Positions 18,251-26,899 of a stretch of 64,000 bases of DNA are shown here, one piece after another. The DNA lies in contig NZ_JBJDLK010000005.1 of assembly GCF_045762675.1 (NCBI RefSeq), forward strand, positions 310,001 to 374,000, read 5' to 3'. The first letter of the stretch is position 1, and each line of letters begins with the position of its first letter. A program made the translations under genes and the position numbers. The DNA is from Elizabethkingia meningoseptica_A (GTDB lineage Bacteria; Bacteroidota; Bacteroidia; Flavobacteriales; Weeksellaceae). The notes below the pieces were generated by a model. The model worked only from the letters and a program-made list of their open reading frames with translations. It was not told where the DNA came from and searched no databases.

Positions 18251-18970
18251 CTATACTAACTCAAATTGATCCAACATAATATTTATTTCCTCCGGAGAAT
18301 TAAACATCAACACATCTAAAATAGAAAGTCCGGCTTCAAAAGGTTCCCGATTTTGGTTATACGGAAGTAAATCCATTTTTTGAAATGATATTTCTATATT
18401 ATTTTGATGATATTTCTCTACATTAAAAAACTCAAGACCACCTATTGGATTAATATAATGAAGTTTTTTATCACTTTTAATGTTTTTGCAAATATTCAGA
18501 GCCCACTCATCAGCTTCTTTCGGCTCCTCAATTTCTATATTCATCTCCGAAAAAACATATAATTCTTTTTCAATATTTAAATACGTGCAAATTTCTTTTA
18601 AAAAAGATTTGTTCAAATCCACAATCGTATGGTAATCTTTATCAAAAACACTATTTATAATTTTCAGTACCTTAAAATAATTAGGTGCTATCTTCTTATA
18701 AGGTTGTAGTTGGGATTTTATCTTTGATTTCCAATCTTTTGTATTATCTATTAAACAATCCTTTATTAGTGTTTCTCTACTATTATTCTTTATCAGGGGT
18801 ACCTGAATATATAACCAGCCATCATTCTGTTTTAGCACTCTGTTTCTTTCGATCCAACCATGTCTGATAAACTGTACAGGATCAAATAAAATAAATAAAT
18901 CAGAATGCTTAATCAGACTAAAATAGCCTATATATGGAACAAAATAAGGTTGCATAATTCCTACTTTCAT
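18251..18970 (-). CDS. WbqC-like family protein
   Basis: A 239-residue protein with MKVGIMQPYFVPYIGYFSLI, FDPVQFIRHGWIERNRVL and YINPIGGLEFF, the conserved blocks of the WbqC family (PF08889-type). These occur in O-antigen clusters next to amino-sugar genes, and their biochemical role is not established as far as I know. The protein is soluble and full length. Gaps to its neighbours are 3 and 5 bp, so it is co-translated with the two DegT-type genes. This supports a role in making or decorating the same amino sugar. Confidence 0.88.
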   Translation of the reverse strand: MKVGIMQPYFVPYIGYFSLIKHSDLFILFDPVQFIRHGWIERNRVLKQNDGWLYIQVPLIKNNSRETLIKDCLIDNTKDWKSKIKSQLQPYKKIAPNYFKVLKIINSVFDKDYHTIVDLNKSFLKEICTYLNIEKELYVFSEMNIEIEEPKEADEWALNICKNIKSDKKLHYINPIGGLEFFNVEKYHQNNIEISFQKMDLLPYNQNREPFEAGLSILDVLMFNSPEEINIMLDQFELV

Positions 18971-18973
18971 CCT

Positions 18974-20056
18974 TTAATTATTTTGAGTTCTTAAAATAAT
19001 TCTACAGATCCAATCCACCTCTTCTTCTGTCAAATCATAATATAATGGTAAACACAGAGCTCTTCTTGCAATATTATCAGATATAGGTGTTGGAGTCACT
19101 GGAAGATATGGTAAACTAGTACTAAGACTAGGATAAAAATAACGTCTTGTAAAAATTTCACTACTATCTAATACGGCTTTTATTTTTAACAATAACTCTT
19201 CTGATTCCAAAATAAAAGGAAGATAAGCACCATTATTTTCAGAATGAGCATGCCAGCGAGGTCGAAAAGCTTTAAAGCCAGCTAATTTTTTTTCATACCT
19301 GGCCGTTAGTTTTTTTCTTTTTTCAATAATACGGTTTACCCATTGTAAATTAACAAGCCCCATCGCAGCATGAAATTCCGAATTTTTACCATTCAAACCT
19401 AGTTCTGAAAAAGAATCATGACCTGAAATTCCAAAATTTCGAATGAAAGCCATTTTTTTCAGTAAATCCGGGTCGCTTGTAAATAAGAGACCGCCCTCAA
19501 CAGAATGATATAATTTTGTAGCATGCAGACTACAGATGCTAATATCTCCATATTCAAATATAGATTTATCTTTAATTTTTACACCAAAACAATGAGCTGC
19601 ATCATATATTACTTTAAGGTTATGCTTTTTAGCAATTTTATCAATGGCGTCTACATCGCATGGATTACCATAAACATGTGTTGCCAAAATAGCAGAAGTC
19701 TTGTCGGTAATTGCTGCTTCTATTTTACTTGCATCAATATTTAAAGATTCTTCATCTATATCAACAAAAACAGGCTTGCAGCCCTCCCATACAATTGAAC
19801 TGGTAGTAGCAACAAAGGAGAAAGGGGTTGTAATAATTTCACCCTTCAACTCCAATGCTTTTATTGCCATTTGCAGAGCAACTGTTCCGTTCGTTACAAA
19901 AAGCAAATGATTTACATTCAGATAATCTTTAAGTTCCATTTCCAATTGACTGGCTAAGGGTCCCATATTGGTTAGCCAATTACGCTTCCAAATTCCTTTT
20001 AAATATCTATCATATTCTTCTTGTGGAGGAAGAAAAGGTTTAGTAACTGGTATCAT
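18974..20056 (-). CDS. DegT/DnrJ/EryC1 sugar aminotransferase (VioA-like)
   Basis: A 360-residue, full-length PLP aminotransferase. MIPVTKPFLPP opens the protein, TNGTVALQMAI (56-66) binds the cofactor phosphate, YDAAHCFG (151-158) has the PLP-ring Asp D152 and H155, and SLHATKLYHSVEGG (177-189) carries the Schiff-base K181. The sequence most resembles VioA/FdtB-type enzymes that aminate dTDP-4-keto-6-deoxyhexoses at C4. A dTDP-4-amino-4,6-dideoxyhexose product is an inference; the rmlA/rmlB genes it needs are not in this window. The start overlaps the stop of the flippase gene by 4 bp. Confidence 0.88.
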   Translation of the reverse strand: MIPVTKPFLPPQEEYDRYLKGIWKRNWLTNMGPLASQLEMELKDYLNVNHLLFVTNGTVALQMAIKALELKGEIITTPFSFVATTSSIVWEGCKPVFVDIDEESLNIDASKIEAAITDKTSAILATHVYGNPCDVDAIDKIAKKHNLKVIYDAAHCFGVKIKDKSIFEYGDISICSLHATKLYHSVEGGLLFTSDPDLLKKMAFIRNFGISGHDSFSELGLNGKNSEFHAAMGLVNLQWVNRIIEKRKKLTARYEKKLAGFKAFRPRWHAHSENNGAYLPFILESEELLLKIKAVLDSSEIFTRRYFYPSLSTSLPYLPVTPTPISDNIARRALCLPLYYDLTEEEVDWICRIILRTQNN

Positions 20057-21489
20057 TTTTTTAAAATTATGTTTTTTATTAAAATTAATTCTTTAAATCT
20101 TAACATATAAGTTATTCCAAAATATATGATTAAATATAAAGTCGTCAATACAATTATTCTTATAAGGTCTTTTTGTGAATATAAAATTTCTTTGTCAAAA
20201 AGCCATAAAATTAAACCTATAAAAGTTGCAACAGCTATACTTGGAAATAGGTCTTTTAATTGTTGAAAAATATTATAGTTTAAAAATTTACCTGTAAAGA
20301 ATGTATTAATAAACAAGGCCATCACAGATAGTATAACCTGTGCCCATACCAAACCATACATTCCAAAAGGTATCATTAGTAAAATAATGATGATTACAAG
20401 TAGTTTTTTTAATATTTCTAGTTTTAAAAAAAGATCGGATCTCCCTTTAGCATTTAATATATTTAAATTATAAGCATGAATAGGGTATAATAAACCTGCA
20501 AGTGAAAGTATTTGAAAATAAGGAACAGCTGGTAACCATTTTTCTGTGAGTAAAAAGCGTATTAATGGTAATGCTTCAATAATCATTATCCCTATTATAG
20601 GTGCTATCACAAAAATTACAAGTTTGAGCATTTCCTGATACACATTTTTAAGCCTTTCATTATCATGGCTTATTTTTGCAAACAAAGGAAATGCGACCCT
20701 ATTTAATGTCGCTGCAATATTATTTATTGGTAATTGCTTTAATCCATCGGCCCTGTCATAATAGCCCAATTCAACTGAAGAAAACTTTTTTCCTATTATA
20801 ATAGTAAATAAGTTACTAAATACAACATCTAATAAAGCTGATGCTGTAATACGAATACCAAAAGAGAAATGATATCTGAATTTAATCTTATTAAAGATAA
20901 AAGAAGGGCGCCAATCACTATAAAACCAATATTGAATTGTACTAATAACATTTTTGAATATTGCTGAATAAACCAAACTCCAAACTCCAAAACCTTGCCA
21001 TGCCAGCACTATTCCCAATGCTCCTCCAATTAATAGGGATGGTAATTTAATTCGAAAAGTTGTTTTAAAATCGAGCTCCTTTTCAAATCGCATTGCCTGC
21101 ACAGACACAAAAGAGTCAACTATTAAAATAATAGCATACACCCTTATTAACTCGGTTAAAATAGGCTTATTATAAAAATTAGAAATCTGAGGCGCGGTAG
21201 TAAAAATAACAATATATATGAGAAAACTTATTACTATATTAAACCAAAATACAGTTGATAAATCACTATCATCAGCATTTTGAGTCCTGACTAAACTACT
21301 AGTTAATCCTCCATTAATCAATACAGCTGAAACATTCATAACTACTCCAAACAAAGCTATAGTTCCAAAATCTTCAGGCATTAACAATCTAGCAAGAACC
21401 AAGCTTACACCAAATCCTATCAATTGAGCACTAAATTGTTCTATAAAAGCCCAAAATGCACTTTTAGTTGCTTGTTTTTTTAATTCCAT
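20053..21489 (-). CDS. wzx: Polysaccharide flippase (Wzx/WzxC type, MOP superfamily)
   Basis: A 478-residue protein with twelve to fourteen predicted membrane spans. The opening AFWAFIEQFSAQLIGFGVSL followed by LVLARLLMPEDFG is the diagnostic start of WzxC-like flippases. GKKFSSVELGYYDRADGLKQLP is the conserved middle loop. It flips the undecaprenyl-pyrophosphate-linked repeat unit to the periplasmic face for the Wzy polymerase. It is the only flippase in the window. A 4-bp overlap with the VioA-like gene and 5 bp to the SDR gene show a single transcript. Confidence 0.95.
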   Translation of the reverse strand: MELKKQATKSAFWAFIEQFSAQLIGFGVSLVLARLLMPEDFGTIALFGVVMNVSAVLINGGLTSSLVRTQNADDSDLSTVFWFNIVISFLIYIVIFTTAPQISNFYNKPILTELIRVYAIILIVDSFVSVQAMRFEKELDFKTTFRIKLPSLLIGGALGIVLAWQGFGVWSLVYSAIFKNVISTIQYWFYSDWRPSFIFNKIKFRYHFSFGIRITASALLDVVFSNLFTIIIGKKFSSVELGYYDRADGLKQLPINNIAATLNRVAFPLFAKISHDNERLKNVYQEMLKLVIFVIAPIIGIMIIEALPLIRFLLTEKWLPAVPYFQILSLAGLLYPIHAYNLNILNAKGRSDLFLKLEILKKLLVIIIILLMIPFGMYGLVWAQVILSVMALFINTFFTGKFLNYNIFQQLKDLFPSIAVATFIGLILWLFDKEILYSQKDLIRIIVLTTLYLIIYFGITYMLRFKELILIKNIILKK

Positions 21490-21494
21490 TAATA

Positions 21495-22457
21495 TTAATT
21501 ACTTCCAAACTCCTGATGCAACATTCTTTTTAGCCCCTCTTCCATGCTATATGGCGGAACAAATCCAGAAGTCATAGCCTTAGTAGAATCATACTGGGTT
21601 ACAGCACAGAATTTTTTCACTCTGACAGAACTTATATTTAGTTTTTTCCGGGTTACCCATGCCAATAGATCAAAACCATAGCCGCCCATCATACCCAGCC
21701 AAAAGGGAATACGGGTTGTCGGGATTTTTTTATTCAGAATTTGCCCTGTATGATGAACTAAATCATTTGTTGTAAAGTCAGGTTTATCAACATAATTGAA
21801 AACATTATAACCCGTTTGTTTTTCTTCAATCATAAACTTGATGAAAGCAATAATATTTCCGATATAAGACATGGATTTCTGATTATCTCCGCTACCAATC
21901 ATCATAAACTTACCATTGGCAATCTGATTAAGTAAGTTATAAACATTCCCTCTATTCCCTTCTCCAAATATTACGGTCGGGCGCACAATATTAATATTCC
22001 AGTCAGTATGTTTTTTATACCACTCCTGTAATACCAGTTCTGCTTCCCATTTGCTTTTTCCATAATGGTTAAAAGGTTCCGCAGGAAAAGACTCATCCGG
22101 ATTATCTTTATCCAATCCATATACCGCTACGGAACTGGTGAAAATAATACGTTTAACATTATTAGCCTCCATCGCCTCCAGTACATTTTTCATTCCCTGT
22201 ACATTCACATCATAATATAAAGAAACAGGTGTTACATCATCTCTGTGTTCTGCAGCCAATAATATAACAAGGTCAATCTCTTTTAAAAGTTTTGTTAAGC
22301 CAGCGTTATCCATCACATTCCCTATACTGGTAATTTCAGGATATTTTTTACTTGTACTTTTATCTATATTGAGTAAATTATATTCAGCTGACTTACTTAA
22401 CAGTTCTATTAAACCAGAGCCTACAAAACCAGAGCCTCCAACAACAGCAATTTTCAT
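21495..22457 (-). CDS. NAD-dependent epimerase/dehydratase (nucleotide-sugar SDR)
   Basis: A 320-residue extended SDR. GGSGFVG (7-13) is the NAD(P)-binding loop, VILLAAEHRDD is the following strand, and S109, Y132 and K136 form the catalytic set (YGKSK). RPTVIFGEGNRGNVYNLL is the substrate-binding block. Proteins of this subgroup are regularly paired with WecA-like transferases in Bacteroidota and Pseudomonas, where they act as UDP-4-keto-6-deoxy-HexNAc reductases making QuiNAc/FucNAc for the first sugar. The gene is 4 bp from such a transferase, so I infer the same pairing. An epimerase role cannot be excluded. Confidence 0.85.
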   Translation of the reverse strand: MKIAVVGGSGFVGSGLIELLSKSAEYNLLNIDKSTSKKYPEITSIGNVMDNAGLTKLLKEIDLVILLAAEHRDDVTPVSLYYDVNVQGMKNVLEAMEANNVKRIIFTSSVAVYGLDKDNPDESFPAEPFNHYGKSKWEAELVLQEWYKKHTDWNINIVRPTVIFGEGNRGNVYNLLNQIANGKFMMIGSGDNQKSMSYIGNIIAFIKFMIEEKQTGYNVFNYVDKPDFTTNDLVHHTGQILNKKIPTTRIPFWLGMMGGYGFDLLAWVTRKKLNISSVRVKKFCAVTQYDSTKAMTSGFVPPYSMEEGLKRMLHQEFGSN

Positions 22458-22461
22458 ATCC

Positions 22462-23598
22462 TTAATTTTCAGTTAGATTAACAGTTTCCAAACGTCTATG
22501 TTCTTTGATTTTTCTCTCAAACACCTTGTTAAATGTATAATGAAATACTATCCATAATAATACATCACAGACCACAACTATATTATTACTAATTAACTCT
22601 ACCATTATTATATTAAAGATACAAAAAAACAAAGCCAGTCCTAAAATTGATAGCATAGCAACACGATGCGACATCCCGACACGCAAAAGTTTATGATGCA
22701 AATGATTTCGATCAGCAGAAAATATAGGTCTACCCGTTCTCCAACGAACATACATCACCCTTGCCACATCTAAAATAGGCACAATTAAGGTAGAAAAAGC
22801 TACCACAATAGCACCCTCTGAAAAAGGTTTAATATATTGGTTATTCATAGCAAAACTTATCGCTAAAAAAGCTATAGAATATCCCAAAGTCATACTCCCG
22901 GTATCCCCCATAAATATCTGTCGACGACGACGTACTGTACCAAAAACATTATAATAGAAAAATGGAATTAAAACTCCTGCAGTAATGAAGGCAAATAAAG
23001 CATGTAACCATGCATCATAGTACATAAACAAACCTCCCAAAACAATACATCCTAAACCAACCAAACCGGAACACAGACCGTCTAATCCATCCATAAGGTT
23101 AATCGCATTAATTATCAGAACAACCACAAAAACAGTTAGCGGCATTCCTATCCATGGAGATAAAGAAACTATAAGCCCTACCCCGTATAAATCGTTAATC
23201 CACAATCCACTTAAAGGGAAAAGACATGCTACAAATATTTGTGCTACAAACTTTGCCTTATAATTCACTCCAATCAAATCATCACCAATACCTACGATAA
23301 ACAAGATAACCAACCCACATACCAACATCATTAAACTAGGAATGATTGCCCATGATTGGACTTGTAGGTTTACTATATTTAGCTTAAATACAGCCACCAT
23401 TGTGATTACTAATAAACAACATTGTATTGGCGCAAAAGCCACACCTCCCAATCTGGGAACAATACGCTTATGTAATTTCCTTGAATCAACAGGGTCAAAG
23501 AGACGTTTCTTATAAGAAATCAGGAGAATATATGGAATCATCACCCTGCTTAAAAACACAGCAATGATAAAAGGTATAAAGACAATTAATAGTTTCAT
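22462..23598 (-). CDS. Initiating sugar-phosphate transferase (WecA/MraY/TagO family)
   Basis: A polytopic protein with about ten or eleven membrane spans. The frame is open from 23664, but I take the ATG at 23598, which starts MKLLIVFIPFIIAVF right at the first span as in WecA. The longer start adds only a hydrophobic 22-residue extension. Family signatures are RKLHKRIVPRLGG, NAINLMDGLDGL (acidic metal/nucleotide motif), MGDTGSMTLGY and HLHHKLL. It transfers a HexNAc-phosphate from a UDP-sugar to undecaprenyl phosphate and so starts the repeat unit. It is the first gene of the cluster on the minus strand. The first sugar is probably made by the adjacent SDR. Confidence 0.93.
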   Translation of the reverse strand: MKLLIVFIPFIIAVFLSRVMIPYILLISYKKRLFDPVDSRKLHKRIVPRLGGVAFAPIQCCLLVITMVAVFKLNIVNLQVQSWAIIPSLMMLVCGLVILFIVGIGDDLIGVNYKAKFVAQIFVACLFPLSGLWINDLYGVGLIVSLSPWIGMPLTVFVVVLIINAINLMDGLDGLCSGLVGLGCIVLGGLFMYYDAWLHALFAFITAGVLIPFFYYNVFGTVRRRRQIFMGDTGSMTLGYSIAFLAISFAMNNQYIKPFSEGAIVVAFSTLIVPILDVARVMYVRWRTGRPIFSADRNHLHHKLLRVGMSHRVAMLSILGLALFFCIFNIIMVELISNNIVVVCDVLLWIVFHYTFNKVFERKIKEHRRLETVNLTEN

Positions 23599-23772
23599 AT
23601 TGAATAAACAAAATACCGATAAAAAAATACTAAATATTATTCTTATATAAAAGAAAAATTTCAAATATTTAGAATCTATAACACCAGTATGGTTATATAA
23701 TTGGGAGACATAATGATTATTATTTAAAAAAAGTGAAAAATTAATTCAAATAAAATCACCTAATAGAATATT

Positions 23773-24672
23773 TTAGAGCTTATTTAAAACCTGCCCTAAA
23801 TCAACATCTTTCAAAACAACCTTATTGTTTCCGTCGATAAGAAAGATGGTCGGAAAGGCTTTAATATCGTAAAGTCCTTTACGTGACACATCTCCTTTTT
23901 TATCAAAACCATTTATCCATTTATTCGGAATATTTTTTTGATATGATTGCCACACACTAAATTCCCCTACCGGGCAGACCGCAATAACCTGCAATTTACC
24001 GCCATCAATAAGGCTACTTATTCTTGAATCTTGTTTCATTTCCTGAATAGTCTGTGCACAATGTGAACATTCAGGATCATAGAAAATCAGAAGCTTGTTT
24101 GAACCTTTAACTTTATGCAAAGATTGATTTGTACCGGAAACATCTACAAATTCAAAATTAGTCGCTACAGAACCCGGCATATTTTTATCAACCAGCTCCA
24201 GAAGCATTTTGTATCTTATTTTTTCGGTATCATTAAGATGAGGCGTACTCACCAGATATTCAAGAACCGGTACATAATACACATCATTATGTAAAGGCGA
24301 ATTAGGATTATAAAGGTATTTCTCGTACTGATCTTTAAAAAAATCAAATACTTCTCTATTAACAGATGCCTTTTCAAGCATTGCCTTAATAGCTTTAGAA
24401 ACCTCAGCCTTTTTAGCATTGGGAAACAAACCAATAAAATCAACCAGAGCCTGTTCTGAAACAGCTGGATTTTTAATAGCCTGTGTATCCGAGAAATTGT
24501 AATTATCCCAGTAATTCGTGATTGATCGAACTTGTGTTTTTGCAGATTGGTCTACTATGTTTTCTTTTATTTCCTGATTATTTAAATCCGGCTTCTCCTT
24601 CTGTTTGGCACAAGAAAAGAAAAGCAACAAAGAGAAATAAAAAACTGAAGAACAGTTAGGTCCTAGTCTCAT
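23773..24672 (-). CDS. Thioredoxin-like lipoprotein with DUF5106-like N-terminal domain
   Basis: A 299-residue protein with a short signal and lipobox (LLLFFSCAKQ, Cys21), so it is a lipoprotein. Residues about 60-170 are helical and resemble DUF5106. The C-terminal 120 residues form a thioredoxin-like fold with the redox pair C202-S-H-C205 (YDPECSHCAQT) and a DIKAFPTIFLID strand including the cis-Pro. Such TlpA/AhpC-like lipoproteins reduce or shuffle disulfides in the Bacteroidota periplasm. It is monocistronic between the polysaccharide cluster and the fimbrillin-like gene. The substrate is unknown. Confidence 0.88.
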   Translation of the reverse strand: MRLGPNCSSVFYFSLLLFFSCAKQKEKPDLNNQEIKENIVDQSAKTQVRSITNYWDNYNFSDTQAIKNPAVSEQALVDFIGLFPNAKKAEVSKAIKAMLEKASVNREVFDFFKDQYEKYLYNPNSPLHNDVYYVPVLEYLVSTPHLNDTEKIRYKMLLELVDKNMPGSVATNFEFVDVSGTNQSLHKVKGSNKLLIFYDPECSHCAQTIQEMKQDSRISSLIDGGKLQVIAVCPVGEFSVWQSYQKNIPNKWINGFDKKGDVSRKGLYDIKAFPTIFLIDGNNKVVLKDVDLGQVLNKL

Positions 24673-24875
24673 TTTTTTTCATCATAATTTTTTTCATCAT
24701 ATTTTTGCTGGCACAAAATTACAGATTATTTCCAGTATTAAAAAAAATATTAATAATTTTTAACCTTCTTTTGATATTTTAACTTTTTTTCTTCCTCATT
24801 ATATCATCAAATAAATGGATAACCGGCAAACCCGGCTACCCACTTATAATATATTGAAAGTGATTGTAAAATGAA

Positions 24876-26654
24876 TTAGCTTCTTACACAGCGGATATTA
24901 CGACCTTCATTCGTGGCCGCCGGCACCTCTGTAACAGTTCCAAAAAGGTGAATTAATCCTCCACCAATTACTGTAACCGGACGTTTTTGATAATCTGCAT
25001 TACTAGGTCCCGATGCTGTAGAAGACCAGTAATGAGCAGTTCCAGCTGCTATCACACCGCCAACAAGAGAACCCGGACTATCCGATATCGCATTACCCGC
25101 TGCATCTCTGTATCCAAAAATTGGCATAAATAAGCTACGGGAATTTATCGGAAACGAAGTATTAGCTGTCTGGCCAGTATCTAAATTCCAAACAGAAGCC
25201 AATCGAACCCCTCCCAACAGCAATGGAGCATCAGTATTATCACTATTAGGTTGCCCCAATGTACCGAATTCAGCAGAAGTTGGCATCCTCCATGTACCCA
25301 AAGGTTTAACCAATGCACAAGGATCTCCTGCGTTTACAGCTCCCGTTGGAGTTGTCGCTCTCCAATTCCAGTATTCATTGGTAACATTAAATGCCTGGCC
25401 ATTAAGTTGCAAACTCAATAATCCTCCCAAACTAATATTAAGCACATTAGCTATTGTATACTCATTATCCGGATGAAAACGGTATTTATCAGGCTGGCTG
25501 GCTGCCGGATCATAATATAAATTAGTACGCGCCCAGGTTATACCTTTCACTACAACACCGGATTCCACCATACGCGCAGTCAGACTATAACTTGTGCCAA
25601 TAGCAGGAGTAAGTGCCGTATTTCCATAAGATAATATCCCTGTAGCAAAGCTTCGAATTGTTGTATCACTCAATTTTATACTTAACGGAGCAAGTCTTAC
25701 TTTTAAATTATTCGCAGGGATCACTACAGGATTCACCGTATAAAAATTAGCAATTTTTGCTCCTGTATCCCCTGTAGCAGGGCCATTTGCAGCATCATTA
25801 CTCATTGCAGACCCGGCAACCGGAGCTATATTTTGAAAACCAGTAAATGCTCCAGAAAGTACATCTAAATCTCCGGATTGAAGCACGCTATTGAAAGTCG
25901 CACCAGATCCAGATCCTATTTCCAATGTCGTTGCATCATTAATAGTTCCAAACATACCTCTTGTGTCCAAAGAAACTACAAAACGTGAGGTTTTATGTAC
26001 AAAATCAACACTTAGATTATTTGGTCCGGCAACCGGAACAATGGTTCCACTTGCATATAAGACATCTTTATTTGACAACCCTGCACTTAAGATTTTTGAA
26101 GTTCCCGGGTTAAGATCCGGTACCGTAACAGCGTCATTAATAGAAACAGCCACCCATTTATAACTTTGTCCGGCGGTCACCTGAATATTAGGATTTGTTC
26201 CGGATGAACCTATCACATTTTGAAGCAAATTAGTTCCGGTAGCATCATACAGAAGAAACCTATACTTAATACCCACCGGCATTGGCTGAGCAGCCGCAAC
26301 AGGAGACAAACCAGTATGCGAAATAGAGGCCGTCGCCCCATTTCCCGTTTTATAAGTTTCCGCACTCACAATTGCATCAAAACCTCCAGCAGAAACCATT
26401 TTACTTTCCGCAACCGGCACTAAAGAGTTAGACAAAACATTTCCTGCAAAGTTTTTAGAAGTACTGGCTAACGCAGCGATTCCGCTACCATTATCAGCTA
26501 CCGTAATATTTAAATTTAATGCAGTTCCGCTATTATTTCCCGGCGTTACTTTATCATCTTCACGTGAAGAACAAGATAAAAACGCGAATGAAATCGTACT
26601 TATTAATACAATACCATTAATTACTTTTATAATTTTTTGATTTATAGCCTCCAT
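24876..26654 (-). CDS. Fimbrillin-like lipoprotein with C-terminal FISUMP-like domain
   Basis: A 592-residue surface-type lipoprotein (lipobox AFLSCSS, Cys28). Residues about 40-370 are Gly/Ala/Ser/Thr-rich beta-sandwich sequence in the style of the Bacteroidota fimbrillin (Mfa/FimA-like) clan. From WARTNLYYDP (about 375) onwards the text becomes FISUMP-like (Fibrobacter major paralogous domain): GTWRMPTSAEFGTLG, HYWSSTASG and a closing GRNIRCVRS. The two pieces suggest a surface fibre or tip subunit. The gene follows a 60-codon peptide gene with a 62-bp gap. No chaperone or anchor gene is near. Confidence 0.8.
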   Translation of the reverse strand: MEAINQKIIKVINGIVLISTISFAFLSCSSREDDKVTPGNNSGTALNLNITVADNGSGIAALASTSKNFAGNVLSNSLVPVAESKMVSAGGFDAIVSAETYKTGNGATASISHTGLSPVAAAQPMPVGIKYRFLLYDATGTNLLQNVIGSSGTNPNIQVTAGQSYKWVAVSINDAVTVPDLNPGTSKILSAGLSNKDVLYASGTIVPVAGPNNLSVDFVHKTSRFVVSLDTRGMFGTINDATTLEIGSGSGATFNSVLQSGDLDVLSGAFTGFQNIAPVAGSAMSNDAANGPATGDTGAKIANFYTVNPVVIPANNLKVRLAPLSIKLSDTTIRSFATGILSYGNTALTPAIGTSYSLTARMVESGVVVKGITWARTNLYYDPAASQPDKYRFHPDNEYTIANVLNISLGGLLSLQLNGQAFNVTNEYWNWRATTPTGAVNAGDPCALVKPLGTWRMPTSAEFGTLGQPNSDNTDAPLLLGGVRLASVWNLDTGQTANTSFPINSRSLFMPIFGYRDAAGNAISDSPGSLVGGVIAAGTAHYWSSTASGPSNADYQKRPVTVIGGGLIHLFGTVTEVPAATNEGRNIRCVRS

Positions 26655-26716
26655 ATTATTCTTTTTTTTCTGATTTGTTTAATATATTTCATATTTATAA
26701 GAACACTTACGAAGGG

Positions 26717-26899
26717 CTATAAATCTAACCCGCCATTTCCTATACTTCCAGCATCAGTCCAGTCTTCAACAACAGGTTCATCATTATTTCCGGTTGTTAG
26801 GGTTGCAGTTACTGATCCAGCAGCAATTCCTTGTTCAATTTCTATAAGAACACAATGTAGTTCAGGTGCAATGTATTCTTGTTTAGTATTATTATTCAT
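26717..26899 (-). CDS. Small peptide (60 aa) upstream of fimbrillin-like gene
   Basis: A 60-residue peptide: start MNNNTKQEYIAPELHCVLIE, then the block IEQGIAAGSVTATL, and an acidic Gly-rich end. Bacteroidota encode many such peptides with a 'Y..PE..v..iE.E.giaagS' pattern, often beside surface fibre genes. No signal peptide is obvious. It is 62 bp upstream of the fimbrillin-like lipoprotein gene on the same strand, with no terminator between, so it is probably in the same transcript. The function is unknown. Codon use and the recurring family pattern make a real gene likely. Confidence 0.7.
   Translation of the reverse strand: MNNNTKQEYIAPELHCVLIEIEQGIAAGSVTATLTTGNNDEPVVEDWTDAGSIGNGGLDL

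Noticed and set aside
24780..24860. Terminator after the fimbrillin-like gene
   Set aside because: The CCGG-containing inverted repeat is short and imperfect and has no T run.
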